From assembly GCF_000195275.1 (NCBI RefSeq), contig NC_015385.1, forward strand, positions 2,372,501 through 2,436,500: a DNA stretch of 64,000 bases, written 5' to 3'. How positions within the stretch are numbered: the stretch's first letter is position 1; each line of letters starts with the position of its first letter. Made by a program: the position numbers and the translations under genes. This stretch comes from Treponema succinifaciens DSM 2489 (GTDB lineage: Bacteria > Spirochaetota > Spirochaetia > Treponematales > Treponemataceae). Shown here piece by piece: positions 9,191-18,063 of the stretch. The notes under the pieces were generated by a model, which was not told the origin of the DNA, ran no database searches, and was given only the letters and a program-made list of their open reading frames with translations.

Positions 9191-10035
9191 CCTAAAAATG
9201 AATGAAGCGTAACTTCACCGGAGTGAAGAACTTTTTTTGTTCCGTCAGCAAGTTCAACTAGAAGCCCTGCGTCATCAGTAATGTCCAGGGCTTTTGCTTT
9301 AAATGATTGTTCCTGACCAATCACAGGCAATACATCCAGTTCCTTTCCAAGCAAAAAAGAAAGACTTTTATATTCGGGGATGATATTTTCGCCAGAATTT
9401 AAGATTTCTGTTATTTCATCCAGACAGCAAAATATCAATTTCTGACTGCTTATTTTTTTTTCAGATAAGAATTCAGCAGTAGAAATTCCGCCGGCTTTTT
9501 TGCGAAGCTCTTCTGGAAAATCATTTTTCACAACAAGATTTATGCCGATTCCAACCACAGCGGCTTCAACAATTCCTTTTGAAGAGTTTACAATTCCTTC
9601 AGTTAGAATTCCGCAGACTTTTTTTCCGCAGCAAAAAATATCATTCACCCATTTTATTGAGCAGCTTGCCCCAAACAATTTTTTTATGGCGCGGCAAACC
9701 CCAACGGCAGAAGTCACCGTGAACATCGCAGGATTTTTTATGCCTCCTTCCTTTACAACTGAAAAACTGAAATACGCTCCAGTCAAAGACGGCGAATAAA
9801 AAAAACGCCCCAAGCGTCCATGTCCGGAAGTCTGGGATTCAGCAGCAACAAGAGTATTGTTAAAAATTCCGCCGTTTTCTGTTAAAGTGCCGTCTTCATT
9901 CAAAAGAGGCGACATTGCATTTCCGCGGCGGATAAGCTCGGAATTTGTGCTGTCAATTTCTTTAAACAGTTGGATTTTAAAATATTTTTCCCAACTGCCT
10001 AAAGAAATATTTTCAGCCTCAAATTCCTTTGACAT
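9187..10035 (-). CDS. birA: Biotin-[acetyl-CoA-carboxylase] ligase
   Basis: 282 residues from the ATG at 10035, which overlaps the previous stop as TAATG; upstream in-frame starts would lie within that gene. It attaches biotin to biotin-carrier proteins via biotinyl-AMP. Seen: HGRLGRFFYSP (the variant glycine-rich biotin/ATP loop), SIKWVNDIF, KVCGILTEG, and a small SH3-like C-terminal domain. No N-terminal helix-turn-helix, so it is the non-repressor type. It ends a DUF1538/PII-like/birA operon. Confidence 0.9.
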   Translation of the reverse strand: MSKEFEAENISLGSWEKYFKIQLFKEIDSTNSELIRRGNAMSPLLNEDGTLTENGGIFNNTLVAAESQTSGHGRLGRFFYSPSLTGAYFSFSVVKEGGIKNPAMFTVTSAVGVCRAIKKLFGASCSIKWVNDIFCCGKKVCGILTEGIVNSSKGIVEAAVVGIGINLVVKNDFPEELRKKAGGISTAEFLSEKKISSQKLIFCCLDEITEILNSGENIIPEYKSLSFLLGKELDVLPVIGQEQSFKAKALDITDDAGLLVELADGTKKVLHSGEVTLHSFLG

Positions 10036-10679
10036 TATTTTTTTCCAAGAGTTGAAAAAGAATTTACAGTTGAACAGAAAACGATTCCGCTTCCAGGCTC
10101 CTGTAAGCAAGCAAGATTTTTTACCGCATCAAGAACTGAATCTTTTTTTTCAGAATCTACAATAATCATAAGCATTTCTTTTTCAGGAACAATATGCATT
10201 CCAAAAAATTTAGCATCGTCTTCGCGCGCGGTTCCTCTTGCATTTATAACAGTTCCACCGCCAGCTCCAGCTTTTCTTGCCGCAGCCATCGCGTCATCTG
10301 CATAACCCTTATTCAAAATTACAGAAATTAAAGTCTGTTTTCCTTCTGACATAGCGTCGCCTTCCTTTCCTTTTATAATTCCCGCTTTTACCATTGTGTC
10401 CGACTCCAAAGCGCAAAGATAACCAAAATCTTTTTTTTCATTTTCGCAGGCTTCTTGAACCGCTGAAAAAATTTTTTCTTTATTTTCCTGCTCAACAAGA
10501 ATAAGAACAATGTCCTTTGTTTTTGCTCCAAGTCCCAAAGCATCCGCAAGTCCGCTTGAAGAAATTCCTTTTCCACGCAAAACAGTTCCACCAAAACTTC
10601 CAGCCTTTACAGCAGAATCAGAAACAAGCTCGGCTTTATTCTGCGGAACTTCAGCTAACAAAAGATAAAATGCACTCAT
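10035..10679 (-). CDS. Tandem PII-like protein
   Basis: 214 residues made of two ~100-residue PII-like ferredoxin-fold units. The units repeat the pattern VxxAVKAGSFGGTVLRGKG and AARKAGAGGGTVINARGT, followed by strands such as DIVLILVE and EMLMIIVD. PII-like proteins bind nucleotides and regulate partners. A PII-like gene next to a DUF1538 membrane protein is a known pairing, so it probably gates that protein. Overlaps both neighbours by 4 and 1 nt. The canonical PII uridylylation Tyr loop is not evident. Confidence 0.8.
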   Translation of the reverse strand: MSAFYLLLAEVPQNKAELVSDSAVKAGSFGGTVLRGKGISSSGLADALGLGAKTKDIVLILVEQENKEKIFSAVQEACENEKKDFGYLCALESDTMVKAGIIKGKEGDAMSEGKQTLISVILNKGYADDAMAAARKAGAGGGTVINARGTAREDDAKFFGMHIVPEKEMLMIIVDSEKKDSVLDAVKNLACLQEPGSGIVFCSTVNSFSTLGKK

Positions 10680-12196
10680 TGCTTAACCTCCTTTTTTCTT
10701 GTCTTCAGCTTGAAAATTATTCCAAGAATCTGAATTGCAATCAGCGGAGTCATGGCAACAAGGGCAATCACTCCGAACGCTCCAGCAGCAGAATCGATTC
10801 CGCTTGCAGAAGCCGCGCCGATTGTAAATGAAAGAATAAACGTGCTAGTCATAGGACCAGATGCAACTCCTCCGGAATCAAAAGCGATTCCCATAAAAAG
10901 CGGAGGACTAAAGAAAGTCAAAAGAAGCGCAACAGCATATCCCGGAATCAAAATGTACCACAAGCTGAATCCATATAAAATGCGGATCATGCACAATGCG
11001 ATTGAAGCCGCAACTCCAAGTGAAAGAGTCGCAAGAATAACTTTTCTTCTGATGTTTCCGCCGCTTACGTTTTCAACCTGCTCTGTAAGAACCCAAACAG
11101 CCGGCTCCGCGCAAACCGTTATCGCCCCGAACAAAAGCGAAACTAAAATTATAAGCACAACCCAAATTCCACCATTAGAAAAGGCCGCCTGCCCAAGAAC
11201 ACTGCCAAGCATTTTTCCTGCGCTCATAAATCCGCCGTCCGCTCCAACCAAGAACAAAATTAGTCCAAAAAAGCAATACAAAATTCCCTGGGCAACTTTT
11301 CTAATTTGAACTGGAGGAAGCTTTAAAAGCAAAATCTGGAAAACCGCAAACATTATTACAAGCGGAAGCATCGACATAAAAACTTCACGTACAACTTCCG
11401 GCAGATATTCAATAAAAACTGAAAGTCCTTCCTGAAGATTATCAGCAGAAGATTCCGCCGAACTAGAAACCGAAGAAGATGCGCCTGCGCCAGAAAGATT
11501 CAGAATCATTCCGTAGACACAAACTGCGGCAATAGGTCCGATACTTGCAATTCCCGTAAGACCAAACGAACTGTCGCTTGTTCCGCCTTCCTTTGAAGAA
11601 CCTGCATGACGAACAGAAGCAACACCCATTCCAAGAGCCATGATAAACGGAACTGTCATAGGTCCTGTTGTCGCTCCTCCCGCATCAAACGCCGCGCCTT
11701 GAAGTTCTTTTGGGCACACAAATGCAAGAGAAAACAATACAATGTATGAAATAATCAAAACAGTTCTAAGATTAAGAGAAAATACAGTTCTGCAAAGTCC
11801 GATTGTTATAAAAAAACCTACACCAAGCGCAATGCCCAGAACAAGTCCCCATTTGTTCACATTTGAAGAAAGACTTTTTATTTGATCCGCAAGAACTTGA
11901 ACATCAGGCTCGGCAATTGTAACCATAACGCCAATCAAAAATGAAGCAGAAAGAAGCAAGGCAAGATTCTTTTTACTTGTAAGAGCCGCGCCGCTCCTTT
12001 CACCTATAGGAAGGATTCCAATGTCAACGCCAAGCAGAAAAAATGTAAGCCCAACAACGACAAGAATTCCTCCTACAATAAACCTTACAATTATGTTAAG
12101 GCTTAAAGGAGCAACGGTGACCGAAAGCAAAAGAACAATCGCCATAATCGGGAAGACAGAAAAAAATGTCTCCTTGAATTTTTGAAACAGGTTCAT
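10676..12196 (-). CDS. DUF1538 integral membrane protein (probable transporter)
   Basis: 506 residues from the ATG at 12196, chosen for its GGAGA site 7 nt upstream and because the longer frame has no hydrophobic start. About 12 hydrophobic helices form two repeated halves: the motif AFDAGGATTGPMTVPFI in the first half recurs as AFDSGGVASGPMTSTFI in the second, and VTIAEPDVQVLADQI recurs as TVCAEPAVWVLTEQV. The inverted-repeat pattern is typical of secondary transporters. The substrate is unknown. Coupled to the PII-like protein by a 4-nt overlap. Confidence 0.85.
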   Translation of the reverse strand: MNLFQKFKETFFSVFPIMAIVLLLSVTVAPLSLNIIVRFIVGGILVVVGLTFFLLGVDIGILPIGERSGAALTSKKNLALLLSASFLIGVMVTIAEPDVQVLADQIKSLSSNVNKWGLVLGIALGVGFFITIGLCRTVFSLNLRTVLIISYIVLFSLAFVCPKELQGAAFDAGGATTGPMTVPFIMALGMGVASVRHAGSSKEGGTSDSSFGLTGIASIGPIAAVCVYGMILNLSGAGASSSVSSSAESSADNLQEGLSVFIEYLPEVVREVFMSMLPLVIMFAVFQILLLKLPPVQIRKVAQGILYCFFGLILFLVGADGGFMSAGKMLGSVLGQAAFSNGGIWVVLIILVSLLFGAITVCAEPAVWVLTEQVENVSGGNIRRKVILATLSLGVAASIALCMIRILYGFSLWYILIPGYAVALLLTFFSPPLFMGIAFDSGGVASGPMTSTFILSFTIGAASASGIDSAAGAFGVIALVAMTPLIAIQILGIIFKLKTRKKEVKQ

Positions 12197-12316
12197 CAAT
12201 TCTCCAATAAAAAGCCAATGAGAAAGTTTTAACTTTCGATTTGACTTTTTAACGCAATCTCTCAACAAAGTGAACTCGCAACGCAAGTTTCCAGCAGAAA
12301 TTGCACATGATAAAGG

Positions 12317-12335
12317 AAGTTTGCAACGCAAACTT
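12317..12335. repeat. Perfect inverted repeat upstream of the DUF1538 operon
   Basis: AAGTTTGC-AAC-GCAAACTT is a perfect 8-3-8 palindrome; a degenerate half-copy with the same AACGCAAGTTT core lies about 50 nt closer to the operon. The 287 nt between DUF1538 and luxS hold no gene. It could be an operator or a small mobile palindrome. Confidence 0.5.
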
Positions 12336-12483
12336 GTGAACAAAAAACTTGACGCTATTTTAGGCAAAGTTTTTTATTGCACTCTCCTAAAGTATGAACG
12401 AATTAGAAAAATACTTTTATAAAAAAGACCGTTGAAAGCTATTGCTTCCTAGCCGCATTCTAGCATTATTTTTTTAAGCTAAA

Positions 12484-12969
12484 CTACGATAAATTTTTGT
12501 AGCAATTCCAGCCCTTTTCCCTGATTTCCTTGACCCAGCGAGCAGCAAATTTTTTTGCACCTTCCAAGTCATGGTCTTTGTAGTTTCCGCATTCAACTTC
12601 TGTGCTTCCAGGAATTTCTTTGTTCCAAGCCGCAACTTTTTCAAGAACATTGCAAAGATGCTCGGCAATATAAGATTCCTCGTGGTCTCCCCAAACCGTA
12701 AGATAAAATCCAGTTCTGCATCCCATAGGGCTAAAGTCAATTACAATGCGCGGAAGCTCATCTCTTATATATTCAGCAACAAGATGCTCCAAAGTGTGAA
12801 TCGCTCCAGTCGGCATAAACTCCTTGTTCGGCTGGCAAAAACGGACATCATACTTGCTTACAATGTCGCCCTTTCTACCAGTTTTTTCAGAAGCCAAGCG
12901 CACAAAAGGAGCTGTAACCTTTGTGTGATCCAAATTAAAACTGTCCACGTTGTATTTTTTTTCAGGCAT
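12484..12969 (-). CDS. luxS: S-ribosylhomocysteine lyase (AI-2 synthase)
   Basis: 161 residues, full length. It cleaves S-ribosylhomocysteine to homocysteine and DPD, the AI-2 precursor, in the activated methyl cycle. The metal-binding HTLEH motif and the later ECGNYKDHDLE segment carrying the conserved Cys and His are all present, as is CRTGFYL. GGAGGA lies upstream of the ATG. Third gene of an aminopeptidase-HAD-luxS run. Confidence 0.95.
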   Translation of the reverse strand: MPEKKYNVDSFNLDHTKVTAPFVRLASEKTGRKGDIVSKYDVRFCQPNKEFMPTGAIHTLEHLVAEYIRDELPRIVIDFSPMGCRTGFYLTVWGDHEESYIAEHLCNVLEKVAAWNKEIPGSTEVECGNYKDHDLEGAKKFAARWVKEIREKGWNCYKNLS

Positions 12970-12992
12970 AATTTTCCTCCATTTTCAATTTA

Positions 12993-13646
12993 CTATTTTT
13001 GAATAAGAAAAACTTCAACATTTTTGGGAAATTCAAAAATAAAATCCGCGCCGCAGTTTTCAAATTCTTCTTTTGTTCCAAAGCCCCAAAGAATTCCTGC
13101 GCACTTTATTCCAGCAGAATGCGCGCCGTCCACATCATAATGCCGGTCGCCAATTAAAATGCATTTTTCTTTTTCGTCTGAAATTCCGTTTGATTCCAAA
13201 ACATATTTTACAACATCGCATTTTTCAACACGGGATTTTTCTTCCAAATCGCTTCCGCCCACAAAATCAAAAAGACTCAGGATTCCCTTGCGCTCAAGAA
13301 TTTGCTTTGCGTAAACTTCCGGCTTGCTTGTTGCAACAAATATTTTTTTTTCGGCAGCGCGCAGATTTTTTATAAGCTCAACAACGCCGCTGTAAAGTTC
13401 AGCTTCGAACATTCCTTTTTCCGCATAATAATCTCTGTAAACCTGCATTGCGTTTTGAATTTCATTTTCTGGAAGCTTGAGTGTCTTGGAAAAACTTTCT
13501 TTTAACGGCGGACCAATCATCGTGCTGTAAACCGCGCGGTCAATTTTTAAGCCGTAATGAGCAACAACTTTATCAAACGAATTAAAAACACCTTTCGAAG
13601 TGTCCATTAAAGTCCCGTCAAAATCAAAAAGAATATAGTCAAACAT
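12993..13646 (-). CDS. HAD-family hydrolase (phosphoglycolate-phosphatase-like)
   Basis: 217 residues from the ATG at 13646, which overlaps the aminopeptidase stop (TAATG). HAD motif I is FDFDGTLMD, motif II VATSK, and motif III/IV LIGDRHYDVDGA. A four-helix cap after motif I (SFDKVVAHYGL to IGPPLKESF) is the Gph/PpaX type. Substrate uncertain: phosphoglycolate or pyrophosphate are possible. Confidence 0.85.
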   Translation of the reverse strand: MFDYILFDFDGTLMDTSKGVFNSFDKVVAHYGLKIDRAVYSTMIGPPLKESFSKTLKLPENEIQNAMQVYRDYYAEKGMFEAELYSGVVELIKNLRAAEKKIFVATSKPEVYAKQILERKGILSLFDFVGGSDLEEKSRVEKCDVVKYVLESNGISDEKEKCILIGDRHYDVDGAHSAGIKCAGILWGFGTKEEFENCGADFIFEFPKNVEVFLIQK

Positions 13647-14980
13647 TATTCCATTCCCAAGAAAAGTTTGTAGCCGTTGTATGCCTGCTGAATGTCTTCT
13701 TTTGAAGTGATTTCCCACGGAGCGTGCATACTCAAAACCGCAACGCCGGCATCAAGAACGTACATTCCATATTTCGCGGCAAGATGCGCAATTGTTCCTC
13801 CGCCGCCCTGGTCAACTTTTCCAAGTTCCGCAAGCTGATACTTTACATTTCCAGAATCAAGAACATTTCTAAGTTTTGCAATGAATTCAGGATCCGCATC
13901 ACTTGCCCCGGACTTTCCGCGCGAACCAGTATACTTTTGGAAAACAATTCCGCCTCCAAGGAATGAAGAATTTTCCTTGTCAAACAAGCTTGCATTCATA
14001 GGGTCATAAGCTGAATTTACATCGCTAGAAAGCATCCAGCTGTTGTTCAGGCAACGGCGCACAGAAAGCTCTGAATATTCACCAAGCCGGGCAACAACTT
14101 CCGCAACAGCGTTTTCCATAAAATGGCTTCCCATTCCAGTCGCACCGTAGCTTCCGATTTCTTCCTTGTCAACGCAAATGCAGCAGTTTGTTCTGGAAGA
14201 AGCATTGCTGTCCACCATCGCCTGTGCAGAAGTGTAAGCGCAAGAGCGGTCGTCCTGTCCGTAAGCCAAAATCAAGCTGCGGTCAAAACCCAAGTCTCTT
14301 GGAGCGCCAGCCGGAACAACCTCAAGCTCAGCGGAATTAAAATCCTTTTCTTCAATTCCGTATTTTTCATTTAAAATATCCAGAACAAGTTTTTTTGCCT
14401 TGTCTTTTTCCTTTGACTCTGAATCTTCGTTTTGTGCTGAAGGAATTTCGCTTCCGCAGATTAAATCCAAACTTTCTCCGTCTATAAAATCAGCGGCGGT
14501 TTCTTTCATCTGTTTTTGGGCAAGATGCGGAAGAATATCAGAAATGCAGAAAACAGGCTCATCGGATTTTTCGCCAATTGAAACCTTTACAGTAGAACCA
14601 TCTTTTAAACAGACAACTCCGTGCAAGGCAAGCGGCAAAGTAACCCACTGGTATTTTTTTATTCCGCCGTAATAATGCGTGTTCAAATAAACAATAAAAT
14701 CTTTTTCATAAAGCGGATTCTGCTTTACGTCCAAGCGAGGAGAATCAATGTGCGCCCCAAGAATATTCATTCCGTTTTCAATAGAGCCTGTGCCGATTTC
14801 AAAAAGCGCAATGCTTTTATTGCGTTTGCAGACATAGACTTTTTCACCCGGCTTTAAGGAGTCAGTTTTCTGAATGTCCTTGTATCCATTTTTTTCCGCA
14901 AGATGAATTATAAGAGAAACACATTCGCGCTCAGTTTTTCCGTTTTCAAGAAATTTCTTATATTCTTCTATTAAATTCAT
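13646..14980 (-). CDS. M18-family aminopeptidase
   Basis: 444 residues from the ATG at 14980, which has a GGAGAA site; the longer frame runs into untranslated DNA. Dinuclear zinc peptidase: metal ligands are visible in LGAHIDSPRLD, GQDDRSCAYTS, DKEEIGSYGATGM, SDVNSAYDP and the C-terminal LSMHAPWEI. M18 enzymes remove N-terminal acidic or neutral residues from cytoplasmic peptides. First gene of an operon with the HAD hydrolase and luxS. Confidence 0.92.
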   Translation of the reverse strand: MNLIEEYKKFLENGKTERECVSLIIHLAEKNGYKDIQKTDSLKPGEKVYVCKRNKSIALFEIGTGSIENGMNILGAHIDSPRLDVKQNPLYEKDFIVYLNTHYYGGIKKYQWVTLPLALHGVVCLKDGSTVKVSIGEKSDEPVFCISDILPHLAQKQMKETAADFIDGESLDLICGSEIPSAQNEDSESKEKDKAKKLVLDILNEKYGIEEKDFNSAELEVVPAGAPRDLGFDRSLILAYGQDDRSCAYTSAQAMVDSNASSRTNCCICVDKEEIGSYGATGMGSHFMENAVAEVVARLGEYSELSVRRCLNNSWMLSSDVNSAYDPMNASLFDKENSSFLGGGIVFQKYTGSRGKSGASDADPEFIAKLRNVLDSGNVKYQLAELGKVDQGGGGTIAHLAAKYGMYVLDAGVAVLSMHAPWEITSKEDIQQAYNGYKLFLGME

Positions 14981-15082
14981 TTTATTCTCCAAATAATTTT
15001 TCAAAAAGTATAGCATAATATAAGGAAAAAGTCAGTCTGAAAAAAAATCCAACTGCCATTCAATCCACCTATTTTTTCAGCG

Positions 15083-15111
15083 TTGAATTTTTAAAGAAAC
15101 TGTGTTATAAT
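15083..15111 (+). promoter_or_regulatory. Promoter of carD
   Basis: TTGAAT, a 17-nt spacer, TATAAT; the -10 box ends 9 nt before the carD ATG. No Shine-Dalgarno fits between them. Confidence 0.65.
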
Positions 15112-15120
15112 AATCTCATT

Positions 15121-15741
15121 ATGGCAAAACCAAAGACAGAATTTTCTGTAAACCAAAAAGTTGTTTACCCAAGCCAGGGCGTTGGAAAAATCACAGAGAT
15201 TTTCAAAAAAGACTTCAACAATGAGCCTACATACTACTACAAAATTTATCTTGAAGTTTCCGACATGAATGTAATGGTTCCTGTTTCAAGATCAAAAGAC
15301 CTAGGAATCCGCGCAATCGTTTCAAAAGATGAAGCGCAGACAGCACTGAATTCAATCAGCGATGACTTTGAGCCTCCTACTTCCGACTGGAAACTCCGCT
15401 ATCAGATGAACCTTGACCTGCTCAAAAAAGGAACAATCGGCGACATTGCGGCAATCGTGCGCTGTCTTTACCACCGCTCAAAGGTAAAGGAACTTCCAAT
15501 TCTTGAGCGCAAGCTTTACGACAATGCAAAAAAACTTCTTGAGGACGAAATTGCAGAAGCCTTTGGAATTTCCAACAAGGAAGTTGAAGCCATGTTACAT
15601 GAAAAACTTGAGCCGCTCGGTTTAAAGATTGAAAAGAAACAAGCCTTTGCTGACGATGATGAAGACGAAGATGAGTTTGAGGAAGAAACTTCATCTAACG
15701 AAAAAGACTCCGAAGAGTTTGACAGCGAGGATGATGATTAA
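15121..15741 (+). CDS. CarD/CdnL-family RNA-polymerase-binding regulator
   Basis: 206 residues. The N-terminal RNAP-interacting Tudor-like domain begins FSVNQKVVYPSQGVGKITEI. A helical C-terminal domain follows (LRYQMNLDLLKKGTIGDIA, KELPILERKLYDNAKKLLEDEIA), then a tail of about 35 residues that is almost all Asp and Glu. CarD proteins stabilise promoter open complexes, often at rRNA promoters. The acidic tail is longer than in most homologues. It overlaps ispDF by 11 nt. Confidence 0.9.
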   Translation: MAKPKTEFSVNQKVVYPSQGVGKITEIFKKDFNNEPTYYYKIYLEVSDMNVMVPVSRSKDLGIRAIVSKDEAQTALNSISDDFEPPTSDWKLRYQMNLDLLKKGTIGDIAAIVRCLYHRSKVKELPILERKLYDNAKKLLEDEIAEAFGISNKEVEAMLHEKLEPLGLKIEKKQAFADDDEDEDEFEEETSSNEKDSEEFDSEDDD

Positions 15742-16915
15742 TAAAGTTCTTGTCATAGCCGCCGCAGGCTCTTCCAGCCGGATGGGACTTGGCAAAAAAA
15801 AAGAATACCTTCCATTAAAAAAGGGAACTGTGCTTTCTGAATCAGTCCGTGCATTTATTGAAGCTTCGGATTTTTCAGAAGTCATAGTTTCCATTCCTAA
15901 AAACGGTGAGAAGGAAGCAAAAGCCGCACTGCTTGCCGACACAGAGATAACAAGCCTTTTAAAGAACACAACGCTGACTTTTACGGAAGGCGGAGCTACA
16001 AGACAAGAGTCAGTTTTCAAAGCGCTTTGCAAAATCAAAAACAAAAATTCAATTGTCCTAATCCATGACGGCGCGCGTCCGTTCGTTTCAAAAAAAATAA
16101 TTCAGGATGTAATTTCTAAAACGCAAGAATTTGGTGCGGCAGTTCCGGCAATTCAGCCTGTTGACACACAAAAAGAAATTGCGACGGACAGAACAATCAG
16201 CCGTCATCTTGTAAGAAAAAATTTGGGAGCCGTGCAAACTCCGCAGGGATTTTTACTTGAACCGCTGATTAAATGCCACAAGGCTGCTTTTCAAAAAAAA
16301 CTTGAGTTCACGGACGACACAGAAGTGTGGGACGCTTTTCCAAATTTTACAGGCGGAAAAAAAGTCCACATTGTTGAAGGCAGCGAAAAAAACAAGAAGA
16401 TAACCTTTATTCAGGATATTTCCAAGGAAACAAAAATGGTCCGCATAGGAATTGGAACAGACTTGCACAGGCTTGTTGAAGGCAGAAAATTTATTTTAGG
16501 CGGAGTCGAAATCCCATCGGAAAAAGGCGAGCTTGGGCATTCAGACGGAGACGTTCTGCTTCATGCAATCAGCGACTCTCTTTTAGGAGCTTCCGGCATG
16601 GGAGACATAGGCTCGTACTTTCCAAGCGAAAATCCGAAATGGAAAAACGCTGATTCCGCAGAGCTTCTAAAAAAAATCTGGGCGGACATAAAATCAGCAG
16701 GCTGGACTTTAGGAAATCTTGACTGCGTAGTAGAAACAGAAAAACCAAAGTTGCTTCCCTGGCGCGAAAAAATAATCAGTTCAATCTCATGCATTCTTGA
16801 AACTACATCAGAAAAAATTTTTGTAAAAGCAAAGACAAACGAAAAGCAAGACGCTGTTGGAGAAGGCAACGCAATAAAGGCATATTGCGTATGTCTATTA
16901 GAAAAAACTGAATAA
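15731..16915 (+). CDS. ispDF: Bifunctional IspD-IspF (MEP isoprenoid pathway)
   Basis: About 394 residues; ATG at 15731 or 15734, both inside the end of carD. The N-terminal ~220 residues are IspD (2-C-methyl-D-erythritol 4-phosphate cytidylyltransferase): AAAGSSSRMG nucleotide loop, HDGARPF, VQTPQGF, TDD. The C-terminal ~160 residues are IspF (2,4-cyclodiphosphate synthase): GIGTDLHRL, LGHSDGDVLLHAISDSLLGA, GDIGSYFP. The fusion catalyses two non-consecutive steps and is known in several bacterial groups. Confidence 0.95.
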   Translation: MMINKVLVIAAAGSSSRMGLGKKKEYLPLKKGTVLSESVRAFIEASDFSEVIVSIPKNGEKEAKAALLADTEITSLLKNTTLTFTEGGATRQESVFKALCKIKNKNSIVLIHDGARPFVSKKIIQDVISKTQEFGAAVPAIQPVDTQKEIATDRTISRHLVRKNLGAVQTPQGFLLEPLIKCHKAAFQKKLEFTDDTEVWDAFPNFTGGKKVHIVEGSEKNKKITFIQDISKETKMVRIGIGTDLHRLVEGRKFILGGVEIPSEKGELGHSDGDVLLHAISDSLLGASGMGDIGSYFPSENPKWKNADSAELLKKIWADIKSAGWTLGNLDCVVETEKPKLLPWREKIISSISCILETTSEKIFVKAKTNEKQDAVGEGNAIKAYCVCLLEKTE

Positions 16916-16930
16916 TTTCCAAGCATTTTC

Positions 16931-16959
16931 TTTACAAATGCAACTTTTTAGCATATATT
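16931..16959 (+). promoter_or_regulatory. Promoter of the RelB/YafQ-like operon (predicted leaderless)
   Basis: TTTACA, 17-nt spacer, TATATT, then 6 nt and the antitoxin ATG. No Shine-Dalgarno can fit. Confidence 0.65.
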
Positions 16960-16965
16960 GTAAAC

Positions 16966-17238
16966 ATGAACACAGTAGCAATGAATATTAGAGTTGACAA
17001 AAATCTCAAGGAACAGGCGACGGAGCTTTACAATGATTTGGGGCTTTCGCTTTCGAGCGCAATCAATATGTTTTTGCGGCAGTCTGTGAGGGAAAATGGA
17101 TTGCCGTTCAAGCCGCAGCGGACGAGGCGAAAGAGCGAGATTGAGCTTGCATCTGAGGAAGCCGACCAGCTTATGAACGACCCGAATGCGAAAACTTACG
17201 AGGCTCCGCAGGAACTTTGGGATGAAATCGGTTTATGA
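16966..17238 (+). CDS. RelB/DinJ-family antitoxin
   Basis: 90 residues. The N-terminus is a ribbon-helix-helix DNA-binding domain (NIRVDKNLKEQATELYNDLGLSLSSAINMFL), the hallmark of RelB/DinJ antitoxins. The rest is a charged, probably flexible, toxin-neutralising tail. It overlaps the toxin start by 4 nt (ATGA). RelB-type antitoxins usually repress their own operon. Confidence 0.9.
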   Translation: MNTVAMNIRVDKNLKEQATELYNDLGLSLSSAINMFLRQSVRENGLPFKPQRTRRKSEIELASEEADQLMNDPNAKTYEAPQELWDEIGL

Positions 17239-17534
17239 GCGAAAATTTCTACAAATATAAAACCAGAGCAACAAAGCGGTTCAAGAAACATGCGAAACTT
17301 GTAAAAAAGCGCAGCGTGAAAGATTCAGAAAAGCTGAAATCCGCAGTTGAACTTCTTGCAAAAGGCGAAAAACTTCCCGAACGATTCCGCGACCACGAGC
17401 TTGCAGGAAATCTTAAAGGCAGCCGCGAGTGCCATATTCTGCTGGATTTGCTTTTGATTTACAGGATTTTCAACGACATTCTGATTCTTGAGCTTGTTGA
17501 CACCGGCAGCCATGCGGATTTGTTCGGAATGTAA
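17235..17534 (+). CDS. YafQ/RelE-family mRNA interferase toxin
   Basis: 99 residues, Lys/Arg-rich. Family-typical features: DHELAGNLKGSRECHI in the middle, the LLLIYRI strand, and a C-terminal GSHADLF whose His matches the catalytic His of YafQ. YafQ cleaves mRNA on the ribosome at in-frame codons. Coupled to the upstream antitoxin. Confidence 0.9.
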   Translation: MSENFYKYKTRATKRFKKHAKLVKKRSVKDSEKLKSAVELLAKGEKLPERFRDHELAGNLKGSRECHILLDLLLIYRIFNDILILELVDTGSHADLFGM

Positions 17535-17586
17535 AAACCGCATTTATTTTTCTTCTATATAATATCACATTCATTACAAATAAAAA

Positions 17587-17910
17587 TCAAGCGTTCTTTA
17601 TCTTTGAAAATGCTTTTTGAATGCTTTCGAGTACTTCGCTTCTTAGAGTTTCTTCTATACTTATGACATTTTCGGCGATTTTTTCTTTTTCTGATTCTTC
17701 ACATTTTACAAAAAGGCGGACAGGCTCAATTCCAAGTGAACGCGCGATGCTTTCGATTGTTTCCGGGGAAGGAAAATACTTGCCGTTTTCAATACTGTTT
17801 ATGTAGTTCGAGCTTTTTCCGATTTCGAGCGCAAGGTCAAGCTGGCGCATTCCCTTTTGTTTCCTGAAAAATTTGAGATTCTGAATGAACTGTTGCCGCA
17901 AAGTCTGCAT
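17587..17910 (-). CDS. XRE-family transcriptional regulator A
   Basis: About 107 residues from ATG 17910 (a second ATG lies two codons upstream). The HTH spans about residues 8-62: MRQLDLALEIGKSSNYINSIENGKYFPS. A ~45-residue tail ends SIEETLRSEVLESIQKAF. Its stop-proximal sequence recurs as a remnant at 23012-23048. It is divergent from the secreted/membrane cluster that starts at 18064 and is separated from it by a dyad-rich promoter region, so it probably controls that cluster. CATAGT-N6-ATG upstream suggests a leaderless start. Confidence 0.85.
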   Translation of the reverse strand: MQTLRQQFIQNLKFFRKQKGMRQLDLALEIGKSSNYINSIENGKYFPSPETIESIARSLGIEPVRLFVKCEESEKEKIAENVISIEETLRSEVLESIQKAFSKIKNA

Positions 17911-17942
17911 ACACATACTATGGCAATGTTTTTAAAACTATG

Positions 17943-18007
17943 TACATCTAAATAGAATGTGTATTTCTGCATATTTTGTTGACGATAACTGTATTTAGAT
18001 GTATTAT
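17943..18007 (+). promoter_or_regulatory. Promoter with 12-nt inverted-repeat operators between XRE A and the secreted-protein cluster
   Basis: TACATCTAAATA at 17943-17954 is repeated as the exact inverse TATTTAGATGTA at 17992-18003. A promoter TTGACG (17979-17984), 17-nt spacer, TATTAT (18002-18007) lies between and over the right arm. Two exact 12-nt arms 37 nt apart over a promoter fit a repressor site, most simply for the divergent XRE protein. Confidence 0.65.
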
Positions 18008-18063
18008 TACATTCATATTAAATGTATCGTGGGAGTTTATCATCACGATAAAAGGAGAAAAAA

